Shown here: piece after piece, positions 15,982 to 24,218 of the stretch | Layout: each line of letters opens with the position of its first letter | Numbering within the stretch: the first letter of the stretch is position 1 | Assembly: GCA_017535125.1 (NCBI GenBank) | Contig: JAFXUS010000054.1 | Span: 1-25,183, forward strand | Reading direction: 5' to 3' | DNA length: 25,183 nucleotides | Source of the DNA: Bacteroidales bacterium | Lineage (GTDB): Bacteria > Bacteroidota > Bacteroidia > Bacteroidales > UBA932 | Position numbers and translations under genes: made by a program | Notes under the pieces: model-generated | The model's input: only the letters and a program-made list of their open reading frames with translations | Told to the model about the DNA's origin: nothing | The model's database searches: none

Positions 15982-16761
15982 ATGGAATTCAATCTGAAAA
16001 TATGGCGTCAGAAGAACGCCAAGACCAAGGGTCATTTCGAGACCTACCATATTGCCGGGATCGAAGAGGACGCCTCCTTCCTGGAGATGCTCGACATTCT
16101 CAACGAGCAGCTGATCCGCGAGGGTTGCGACCCCGTGGCGGTGGAGCGCGGCTGCCAGAGCAGCGGTCCCGTGTCCTTCGACCACGACTGCCGCGAAGGC
16201 ATCTGCGGCGCCTGCGGTCTCTATATCGACGGCCGTGCACACGGTCCGGACGACCATGTGACCACCTGCCAGCTCTTCATGCGCCATTTCAAGGACGGCG
16301 CCACCATCACCGTGGAGCCTTGGCGCAGCAACGGTTTCCCCATAATCAAGGACCTTGTCGTGGATCGTTCCGCGTTCGACAAGATCCTGCAAGCGGGCGG
16401 CTTCATCTCCGTGCGCACTGGCGCTGCCCAGGATGCCAACAACATCCTGATTTCGCACGACCGTGCGGAGGAAAGCATGGATGCAGCGGCCTGCGTGGGT
16501 TGCGGCGCCTGCGTGGCCACGTGTAAGAACGGTTCTGCGATGCTCTTCGTCGCGGCCCGCGTCAGCTCCCTCGCCCTGCTTCCGCAGGGTCGTCCGGAAG
16601 CGAAGCGCCGCGCCAAGGCCATGGTCGCCAAGATGGACGAACTCGGCTTCGGCAACTGCACTAACACGCGCGCCTGCGAGCTGGAGTGCCCGAAGGGCAT
16701 CAGCGTGACGCACATCGCCCGACTGAACCGCGAGTTCCTGAAGGCGAAGTTCTCTGACTAG
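15982..16761 (+). CDS. sdhB: Succinate dehydrogenase/fumarate reductase iron-sulfur subunit
   Basis: The 259-residue electron-transfer subunit carries three Fe-S clusters. Cys70, Cys75, Cys78 and Cys96 form the [2Fe-2S] site (CREGICGAC onward). [11 protein letters not shown] near 171 and [14 protein letters not shown] near 226 supply the [4Fe-4S] and [3Fe-4S] ligands. Compared with the Bacteroides-type sequence as I recall it, about 12 extra residues ([12 protein letters not shown], 53-64, including Cys58) lie just before the first cluster motif. The underlying DNA is bracketed by two CCCGTG copies 36 nt apart. It is cotranscribed with sdhA and closed by the hairpin at 16765. Confidence 0.93.
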   Translation: MEFNLKIWRQKNAKTKGHFETYHIAGIEEDASFLEMLDILNEQLIREGCDPVAVERGCQSSGPVSFDHDCREGICGACGLYIDGRAHGPDDHVTTCQLFMRHFKDGATITVEPWRSNGFPIIKDLVVDRSAFDKILQAGGFISVRTGAAQDANNILISHDRAEESMDAAACVGCGACVATCKNGSAMLFVAARVSSLALLPQGRPEAKRRAKAMVAKMDELGFGNCTNTRACELECPKGISVTHIARLNREFLKAKFSD

Positions 16762-16764
16762 AAA

Positions 16765-16794
16765 TAAGGGCTGCAAAATCATTTGCAGCCCTTA
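16765..16794. terminator. Bidirectional terminator between sdhB and hflX
   Basis: A perfect 13-bp stem (TAAGGGCTGCAAA and its complement) has a 4-nt loop (16778-16781). It starts 3 nt after the sdhB stop and lies 5 nt beyond the hflX stop on the other strand. Its tails are only modestly U-rich. Confidence 0.8.
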
Positions 16795-16799
16795 CTGTT

Positions 16800-17984
16800 T
16801 TACCAAAGGAAGTTATTGAAAGGATATCTTCCTGCGTGGATTTCCGCGACCATTTTATAGATGTCGTCGCGGAGTTTTTCGATATTCTCCTTCTTGATGG
16901 CGGAGATGAAGATGCAGGGGATCTTGCGGCCGCTGATCCACTTGTATTTCACCTCTTCAAGGGTGAAATTGTGCTCCGTCTTGGGTTGCAGGGAGAACTC
17001 GTCGTAGGGTTCGTAGGTGTAGGCGTCGGTCTTGTTGAAGACGACATAGACGGGCTTGTCGGCCGCGGAAATGTCCTTGAGAGTCTTATCCACGACCTCC
17101 ATCTGCTCCTCGTAATCAGGGTGCGAGATGTCCACCACGTGGATGAGGATATCGGCCTCACGGACCTCGTCCAGCGTACTTTTGAAGGCCTCGATGAGCT
17201 GAGTAGGGAGCTTGCGGATGAAGCCGACCGTGTCGCTCAGCAGGAAGGGAACATTGCCGATAACGACCTTGCGGACGGTAGTGTCGAGCGTGGCGAAGAG
17301 CTTATTCTCGGCGAATACATCCGACTTGGAAAGGAGGTTCATCAGGGTGGACTTGCCGACGTTGGTGTAGCCGACCAGCGAGAGGCGCACGAGCTGCCCG
17401 CGGTTGCTGCGCTGGGTGGCCATCTGCTTGTCCACTTTCTTGAGTTGTTCCTTTAATTTGGATATGCGCTCGCGCACGATGCGGCGGTCCACTTCGATCT
17501 GGGTTTCACCCATGCCGCCGCGCGTTCCCATGCCGCCGCGCTGGCGCTCCAGGTGGGTCCACATGCCCGCCAGGCGGGGAAGCATGTAGTTGTAGTGCGC
17601 CAGCTCGACCTGCGTCTTGGCATAGGCCGTCTGGGCGCGCTGGGAGAAGATTTCGAGGATGAGGCTGGTCCGGTCGATGACCGAGGCGGTCTTGATGATT
17701 TTCTCGATGTTGCGTTGCTGCATGCCGGTCAACTCGTCGTCGAAGATGACGTAATCGATGTGGTTCTCCTCGCAGTACTCCGCGATTTCTTTCAGCTTGC
17801 CGCTGCGGATGTAGGTACCCTTGTCGGGACGGTCCACACGCTGGACGAACTGCTTGTCACCCTTGGCGCCGGCCGTCTCGGCGAGGAACTGCAACTCGTC
17901 GAGGTATTCGTAGATTTTCCGCTCGTCGTCATCCTGCTTGATGATGCCGACGAAGACCGCTTTCTCTTCTTTCTTATTCTCCAT
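16800..17984 (-). CDS. hflX: Ribosome-associated GTPase HflX
   Basis: The 394-residue protein is an HflX-family GTPase that binds the 50S subunit and splits stalled or hibernating ribosomes. The N-terminal HflX domain (DKGTYIRSGKLKEIAEY, IFDDELTGMQQRNIE, RTSLILEIFSQRA) leads into the glycine-rich linker RGGMGTRGGMGETQIEVDRR. The G domain follows: G1 GYTNVGKST near 205, G3 DTVGFI near 250 and G4 NKTD near 316. All GTPase motifs look intact. The ATG at 17984 comes only 8 nt after the U-tract of the tonB terminator. The only -7-like sequence is that tract itself (TTTTTTTG, one mismatch from TAnnTTTG). Confidence 0.95.
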   Translation of the reverse strand: MENKKEEKAVFVGIIKQDDDERKIYEYLDELQFLAETAGAKGDKQFVQRVDRPDKGTYIRSGKLKEIAEYCEENHIDYVIFDDELTGMQQRNIEKIIKTASVIDRTSLILEIFSQRAQTAYAKTQVELAHYNYMLPRLAGMWTHLERQRGGMGTRGGMGETQIEVDRRIVRERISKLKEQLKKVDKQMATQRSNRGQLVRLSLVGYTNVGKSTLMNLLSKSDVFAENKLFATLDTTVRKVVIGNVPFLLSDTVGFIRKLPTQLIEAFKSTLDEVREADILIHVVDISHPDYEEQMEVVDKTLKDISAADKPVYVVFNKTDAYTYEPYDEFSLQPKTEHNFTLEEVKYKWISGRKIPCIFISAIKKENIEKLRDDIYKMVAEIHAGRYPFNNFLW

Positions 17985-17992
17985 ATTCAGTC

Positions 17993-18021
17993 AAAAAAAG
18001 GCCATCCGCGTACGGACGGCC
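17993..18021 (-). terminator. Intrinsic terminator after tonB, abutting hflX
   Basis: On the minus strand the stem GGCCGTCCG/CGGATGGCC (one A-C mismatch, 4-nt loop) is followed at once by seven T residues (17999-17993). It begins about 20 nt past the tonB stop and ends 8 nt before the hflX start codon. Confidence 0.85.
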
Positions 18022-18041
18022 TCTTATTCATCAGTGCCTGC

Positions 18042-18731
18042 TTATCGCAGCTGGAAGATCACAGGAAACTGGTAGGTAACCTTGACGGCGCGGTCGCGCT
18101 GCTTGCCCGGAGTCCACTTCGGGGAGCTCTGGATCACGCGGACAGCCTCCTTGTCGAGGGACGGGTCCACACCACGGAGCACCTTCACGTCAGAGACGGT
18201 ACCGTTCGGGTTGACGGTGAACTGCACCATCACACGGCCGGACACGCCGTTCTCCTTGGCAATTTCAGGATAGTCGAGATGCTGGGACACCCACTTGGAG
18301 AAGGTGTTGGCATCGCCGCCCTGGAATTTCGGCTTCTCTTCAACGAGAGCGAACGGGATGGCCTCTTCTTCGACGGTCTCTTCCTGAACTTCCTCTACGT
18401 AGTCCATGATCTCGACGCCCAGGTTGGAATCATCCTCGAGGTTGAGGATGTTGTCATCCACCTTGATATTGTCGTCCACGATGTCGATCTGGTCGGACAG
18501 GATGGGGATCTTCGGGGTCTCGGGGGGCGGCGGAGGGGTCTCCTGAGTGATCGGAATGATCTCTTCCTCAATGAGTTCGGTGTTCTCCGCAGCGAAGACA
18601 CTCTCTTTCTTGTCGCTCGTCCGATACTCGAAAGCGCAGATCGTGATGAGGAGGGCAAGAACTAAACCGATCTCGACAAACAAGAGTTTCTTGTTGTTCA
18701 GATCAGCTTTGGGTGATTTCTTAACTTCCAT
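18042..18731 (-). CDS. tonB: TonB-family energy-transducing protein
   Basis: The 229-residue protein has a short cytoplasmic N-terminus (KKSPKADLNNKK), one membrane segment (about 16-34) and a periplasmic spacer. The spacer has a brief proline run (TPPPPPETPK) and a long acidic stretch rich in Glu and Asp. The C-terminal TonB domain follows: FQGGDANTFSKWVSQHLDYP, ENGVSGRVMVQFTVNPNG and the SSPKWTPGKQRDRAVKVTY region. It would couple proton motive force through ExbBD to TonB-dependent outer-membrane receptors. No exbB, exbD or receptor gene is adjacent. Many Bacteroidota have several TonB copies, so this one need not be the housekeeping copy. It has its own promoter and terminator. Confidence 0.9.
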   Translation of the reverse strand: MEVKKSPKADLNNKKLLFVEIGLVLALLITICAFEYRTSDKKESVFAAENTELIEEEIIPITQETPPPPPETPKIPILSDQIDIVDDNIKVDDNILNLEDDSNLGVEIMDYVEEVQEETVEEEAIPFALVEEKPKFQGGDANTFSKWVSQHLDYPEIAKENGVSGRVMVQFTVNPNGTVSDVKVLRGVDPSLDKEAVRVIQSSPKWTPGKQRDRAVKVTYQFPVIFQLR

Positions 18732-18765
18732 ATTGTGGTTACGTTTAAATATTCCGTTCGAGTTT

Positions 18766-18796
18766 CAAAGATAGAAATATTTATTTTCAATTCCAA
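18766..18796 (-). promoter_or_regulatory. tonB promoter
   Basis: On the minus strand, TTG at 18796-18794 is followed after 20 nt by TATCTTTG at 18773-18766, a full consensus match. The box ends 34 nt before the tonB ATG at 18731. Confidence 0.65.
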
Positions 18797-18805
18797 TTAT
18801 AGATG

Positions 18806-18813
18806 TAAATTTG
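18806..18813 (+). promoter_or_regulatory. -7 box of the ybeY-mnmG unit
   Basis: TAAATTTG matches TAnnTTTG and ends 14 nt before the ybeY ATG at 18828, predicting a leader of roughly 10 nt. No clear -33 TTG is seen. It lies back to back with the tonB promoter. Confidence 0.55.
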
Positions 18814-18827
18814 CAAAAATTTTGCCA

Positions 18828-19243
18828 ATGATACGATACTATCAGGAAGACATCCGCTTCGAGTTGAAGCAGAAGTTGCAGAACAACCGCTGGCTCAAAA
18901 TGGTGGCCGGCAGCGAGATGCGCCGCATCGGCGCGATCAACATCATTTTCTGCTCGGACAACTACATCCTGGACGTCAACATGAAGTATCTCCAGCACGA
19001 CTATTTCACCGACATCATCACCTTTGACTACTGCGAGAAGGACATCCTTTCAGGGGACCTTTTCATCAGCATCGACTCTGTTCGCGAGAATGCGCAATTC
19101 TATGGTACTGAATTCGTTGATGAGCTGAACCGGGTGATGGTGCACGGTCTGCTGCACCTGATCGGTTACGACGATCACAAGGAGGAGGACATCGCCGTGA
19201 TGCGGCAGAAGGAGAACTATTACCTACAAATGAAGGCGTCATT

Positions 19244-19247
<4 letters not shown>
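18828..19247 (+). CDS. ybeY: rRNA maturation endoribonuclease YbeY
   Basis: The 139-residue metalloprotein takes part in 16S rRNA 3'-end maturation and ribosome quality control. The zinc motif HGLLHLIGYDDH lies at 106-117 and supplies three His ligands (106, 110, 117). It has one more residue than the textbook HGxLHLxGYDH form. YFTDIITFDY near 59 is the other conserved family block. ATG 18828 is chosen over the open frame back to 18735 because it gives a typical length and lies downstream of the -7 box. The stop overlaps the mnmG start by 4 nt, so translation of mnmG is probably coupled. Confidence 0.93.
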
Positions 19248-21109
<1,862 letters not shown>

Positions 21110-21112
21110 TTC

Positions 21113-21706
21113 CTACAGGCGCTGAAGTGCCGCTTTGATGATGGCCTCGACCGAGGCGGACGGGTTCTCCTTGAGGATGGCCTGGATGGCCTTGTTGATG
21201 TTCGGCTTGGCGAAGCCGAGCATCTGAAGCGCCGTCGTGGCCTCTTCGACGACAGCGCTGCTGTCGGTCTGGAAGAGCACGTCGGAGCTTGCTCCCTCTC
21301 CCTTGACCAGCTTGTCCTTCAGCTCCAAAACCATGCGCTGGGCGGTCTTGAGGCCGATTCCCTTGACGGCCTTGAGCCGGTTGACGTCCTCTCCTAGGAT
21401 GGCGTTCCGCAATTCGTCGGAGGAGAGCGAGGACAGGATCATCCGGGCCGATGCTGCCCCCATGCCGGAGACGCTGGTAATCAGGCGGAATAGCTCGCGC
21501 TCGTCCTGCGTCGCGAAGCCGTAGTCGACTTCCGCGCCGTCGCGCGGATTGACCTGGCGCTGGATATAGACGGTCGCGCCGTCCTTGCCGCGCAGGGATT
21601 CGAAGGTCTGCAGGGAGATTTCGACACCGTAGCCGATGCCCTGGTTGTCGATCACCGCCATCGTGGGGGTCAGTGTCGCAAGCTTTCCGGAGATGTAATC
21701 TATCAT
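21113..21706 (-). CDS. ruvA: Holliday junction DNA helicase subunit RuvA
   Basis: The 197-residue protein binds the Holliday junction and loads RuvB. The N-terminal OB-fold starts MIDYISGKL and includes NQGIGYGVEIS. Two helix-hairpin-helix motifs follow (LITSVSGMGAASARMIL near 76, then RLKAVKGIGLKTAQRMV near 110). A linker leads to the small C-terminal domain III that contacts RuvB (ATTALQMLGFAKPNINKAI). The N-terminus aligns directly with the family, so ATG 21706 is secure. A consensus -7 box sits only 4 nt before it. It is convergent with mnmG and divergent from sufS. Confidence 0.95.
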   Translation of the reverse strand: MIDYISGKLATLTPTMAVIDNQGIGYGVEISLQTFESLRGKDGATVYIQRQVNPRDGAEVDYGFATQDERELFRLITSVSGMGAASARMILSSLSSDELRNAILGEDVNRLKAVKGIGLKTAQRMVLELKDKLVKGEGASSDVLFQTDSSAVVEEATTALQMLGFAKPNINKAIQAILKENPSASVEAIIKAALQRL

Positions 21707-21710
21707 ATCA

Positions 21711-21718
21711 CAAAAATA
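21711..21718 (-). promoter_or_regulatory. ruvA -7 box, 4 nt from the start codon
   Basis: The minus strand reads TATTTTTG, a full TAnnTTTG match, with only 4 nt before the ruvA ATG (21706). If used, the mRNA would be leaderless. A -33 TTG at the usual distance is not evident. Confidence 0.5.
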
Positions 21719-21723
21719 ATATT

Positions 21724-21731
21724 TAAATTTG
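21724..21731 (+). promoter_or_regulatory. sufS -7 box, back to back with the ruvA box
   Basis: TAAATTTG is a full TAnnTTTG match ending 9 nt before the sufS ATG at 21741. It predicts a leader of only a few bases. It lies 5 nt from the divergent ruvA box. The TTG in this box would otherwise be read as an upstream start. Confidence 0.5.
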
Positions 21732-21740
21732 CAATTCTCT

Positions 21741-22970
21741 ATGACGCAGGTAGAAAAAATACGGAAGGAATTTCCCGAACTCGGGGAGCAGGTCTACGGC
21801 AAAGCGCTTGTCTATCTGGACAATGCGGCCACGTCGCAGCGTCCCCGCTCCGTCATTGCCAAGTGGACGGAGATGTCCGAGAAATACAACGCCAACCTCC
21901 ATCGCGCCGTGCACCGGATCGCCGATCTTGCCACGAACGAGTATGAGGCGACGCGCGATGCCGTCCGGGCGTACCTGAACGCGGAATTCCGCGAGGAAAT
22001 CATCTTTACGTCCGGTGCTACGGCCGCCATCAACCTGGTGGCGTTCAGCTTCGGCGAAGCCTTCATCCGGGAGGGCGACGAAATCGTCGTCGGCGAGGCG
22101 GAGCACCATTCCGACATCGTGCCCTGGCAGCTGCTCTGCAAGCGCAAAGGCGCCGTGTTGAAGGTGCTTCCCGTGGACGAATCGGGACAGCTCCGCGTGG
22201 ATCTGCTGCCCGGCCTGCTGACCACCCGTACGAAGCTGGTCTGTGTGGCCCACATCTCCAACGTCCTGGGTCTCGTGAATCCTGTCAAAGAGATTGTAAC
22301 AATTTGTCACTCAAAGAATTGCACCGTTCTCGTGGACGGCGCGCAGGGCATTGTCCACGAGCGCGTGGACGTCCGTGAGCTCGGCTGCGACTTCTACGCG
22401 TTCTCCGGCCACAAGGTCTATGCGGCCCCCGGCACGGGCGTGCTCTACGGCCGCCGCGAACTGCTGGAGCAGATGCCGCCTTACATGGGCGGCGGCGAGA
22501 TGATCGGGACGGTCCGCTGGGAGGATACGACCTGGGCGCCGCTGCCGCAGAAATTCGAGGCGGGCACGCAGAACATGGCGGGCACGCCGACCCTGCGCCC
22601 GGCGCTTGAGATGGCCGAACGGCTCCGCGACCCCGCGATCGAGGCCGAAACAGAAGCAATCAAAGCGCTGATATTAAACAAAATACAAAGCGACCCCCGC
22701 ATCCGCCTCTATGGCGTCCCGAAGAGCCCGGAGGAGAAGATACCGCTCTTCTCGTTCTCCGTGGAACATGTCCACCACGAGGATCTGGCGCTCATCCTGG
22801 ACAAGATGGGCATCGCCGTCCGTTCCGGACAGATGTGCGCGGAGCCGCTGATGGACCGCTTCGGCGTCACGGGCATGTTGCGGGCGTCCTTCGCCCCGTA
22901 CAACACCGTACAGGAAGCGGAATATTTTATCGCATCGCTGGACAAGGCGATCAAGATGCTGGAACCATGA
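21741..22970 (+). CDS. sufS: Cysteine desulfurase SufS
   Basis: The 409-residue PLP enzyme takes sulfur from cysteine for Fe-S cluster assembly. YLDNAATSQRP lies near 28. TSGATAAINLVA lies near 93, and the SufS-type block EAEHHSDIVPWQ near 120. The PLP lysine is Lys225 in FSGHKVYAAPG. The active-site cysteine is Cys366 in RSGQMCAEPLM, which is the group II (SufS/CsdA) form rather than IscS. ATG 21741 is chosen because the earlier TTG is in the -7 box. The stop overlaps the sufE start (ATGA). sufBCD are not adjacent. Confidence 0.96.
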   Translation: MTQVEKIRKEFPELGEQVYGKALVYLDNAATSQRPRSVIAKWTEMSEKYNANLHRAVHRIADLATNEYEATRDAVRAYLNAEFREEIIFTSGATAAINLVAFSFGEAFIREGDEIVVGEAEHHSDIVPWQLLCKRKGAVLKVLPVDESGQLRVDLLPGLLTTRTKLVCVAHISNVLGLVNPVKEIVTICHSKNCTVLVDGAQGIVHERVDVRELGCDFYAFSGHKVYAAPGTGVLYGRRELLEQMPPYMGGGEMIGTVRWEDTTWAPLPQKFEAGTQNMAGTPTLRPALEMAERLRDPAIEAETEAIKALILNKIQSDPRIRLYGVPKSPEEKIPLFSFSVEHVHHEDLALILDKMGIAVRSGQMCAEPLMDRFGVTGMLRASFAPYNTVQEAEYFIASLDKAIKMLEP

Positions 22971-23380
22971 AATCTTTGCAAGAAGTTCAGGCTGAAGTCA
23001 TTGAGGAGTTCTCGATGTACGATGAATGGCTGGACAAATATGAATACCTGATTGATCTGGGACGCCGGCTCGAAGCGTTCCCCGAGGAACTCAAGACCGA
23101 AGACCGCCTGATCAAGGGCTGTCAGTCGCGCGTGTGGCTGGACACCGTCGTGGACGGGGACCGGCTGTATTTCCGCGCCGACAGCGACGCCATCATCACC
23201 AAGGGCATCATTTCCCTGCTGATCGGAGTCTATTCCGGCCGGACGGCCCGCGAAATCGCGGAGGACGACTTCTCCTTCGTGGACAGCCTCGGCCTGCGCG
23301 AGAACCTCTCGCCGACGCGCGCGAACGGCCTCGCCTCGATGATCGAAACCCTTCGCCGCACGGCGCAAAATCACGTTTGA
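22967..23380 (+). CDS. sufE: Cysteine desulfuration protein SufE
   Basis: The 137-residue sulfur acceptor takes persulfide from SufS. The acceptor cysteine is Cys52 in LIKGCQSRVWL, at nearly the same place as in the E. coli protein. ATG 22967 overlaps the sufS stop by 4 nt. The frame is open much further upstream, but that part is only the sufS shadow. The 4-nt overlap and matched partner leave little doubt. The DUF59 gene starts 1 nt after the stop. Confidence 0.95.
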   Translation: MKSLQEVQAEVIEEFSMYDEWLDKYEYLIDLGRRLEAFPEELKTEDRLIKGCQSRVWLDTVVDGDRLYFRADSDAIITKGIISLLIGVYSGRTAREIAEDDFSFVDSLGLRENLSPTRANGLASMIETLRRTAQNHV

Positions 23381-23381
23381 G

Positions 23382-23738
23382 ATGGCGCAGGATGATGTTT
23401 TGACCCCCCAGGACGTCAAGGAGCTGGCGCCGCTCTACGAGGACGTGGTCCTCGCGCTCAAGCAGGTGTATGACCCGGAGATTCCGGTCAACATCTACGA
23501 CCTGGGCCTGATCTACGAACTTCACATCGACAAGGAGCACAACGTGTCCATCAAGATGACCTTCACGGCCCCGAACTGCCCGATGGCGGACGAGGTGCTG
23601 GCGGAGGTGAAGCGCATGGTGGAGGACACGCCGGGTGTCAAGAGCTGCTCGATCGAGCTGGTGTTCGACCCGGTCTGGGACCAGAGCATGCTCTCCGACG
23701 AGGCCCGTGTGGCGCTGGGCTGGGATCCCGAATTCTGA
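23382..23738 (+). CDS. sufT: SufT-like MIP18/DUF59 family Fe-S maturation protein
   Basis: The 118-residue protein carries the MIP18/DUF59 (PaaD-like) fold. DPEIPVNIYDLGLIYEL lies at 31-47. TAPNCPMADEV near 62 holds the conserved Cys66, and FDPVWDQSMLSDEARVALG is the C-terminal block. Such proteins help mature or deliver Fe-S clusters. Position directly behind sufS and sufE strongly supports the SufT name, although the family also includes other cluster factors. folK starts 3 nt after the stop. Confidence 0.88.
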   Translation: MAQDDVLTPQDVKELAPLYEDVVLALKQVYDPEIPVNIYDLGLIYELHIDKEHNVSIKMTFTAPNCPMADEVLAEVKRMVEDTPGVKSCSIELVFDPVWDQSMLSDEARVALGWDPEF

Positions 23739-23741
23739 CAG

Positions 23742-24176
23742 ATGAAAACCGTCCCCGTATATTTCTCCCTCGGCACCAACCAGGGCGACCGGCGCGCGCA
23801 GATCGACGAAGCGCTGCACCGCCTCGATGCGGCGATCGGGCGCCCGTACGAGGCCCTTTCCTCGATTATCGAAACGCCTTCCTGGGGCTTTGATGGGCCG
23901 GATTTTCTGAACTGCGTGGTTCGCTATCGTACTGCCAGAAGGCCGCACACCCTGCTGCGCTTCTGCAAGCGGATCGAGCGCGCCATGGGGCGCCGCGAGA
24001 CCCTGGAATATGACGCCGAAGGCCGCCGGATCTATCATGACCGCCCCATCGACATCGACATCCTGCTCTACGGCGACGAACACATCGACACCCCCGATCT
24101 GAAGATCCCGCACCCGCTGATGCGGCAGCGCGACTTCGTTATGCGCCCGCTGGAGGAGATATTCGCGCAGAAATGA
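23742..24176 (+). CDS. folK: 2-amino-4-hydroxy-6-hydroxymethyldihydropteridine diphosphokinase
   Basis: The 144-residue HPPK transfers pyrophosphate from ATP to the pterin in folate synthesis. YFSLGTNQGDRRAQI lies at 7-21. RIYHDRPIDIDILLYGD lies near 96-112, with Asp104 and Asp106 at the magnesium-binding positions. IPHPLMRQRDFVMRPL lies at 122-137. Length and all three blocks are typical. It is the last gene of the sufS-sufE-sufT-folK unit. No folP or folB is adjacent. glyS follows after 42 nt with its own -7 box. Confidence 0.96.
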   Translation: MKTVPVYFSLGTNQGDRRAQIDEALHRLDAAIGRPYEALSSIIETPSWGFDGPDFLNCVVRYRTARRPHTLLRFCKRIERAMGRRETLEYDAEGRRIYHDRPIDIDILLYGDEHIDTPDLKIPHPLMRQRDFVMRPLEEIFAQK

Positions 24177-24177
24177 C

Positions 24178-24185
24178 TATATTTG
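24178..24185 (+). promoter_or_regulatory. glyS -7 box
   Basis: TATATTTG is a full TAnnTTTG match starting just after the folK stop, 33 nt before the glyS ATG. No good -33 TTG is visible in the end of folK, so support is the box and its position only. Confidence 0.5.
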
Positions 24186-24218
24186 TAAGTTATTTGATAA
24201 TTGGTTAGTAACAAAGAT

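Noticed and set aside
16132..16173. The SdhB insertion as a second copy of the mfd palindromic element
   Set aside because: It shares no CCGGAATGAC-type arms and forms no matching hairpin, so it is treated as an unrelated small insertion.
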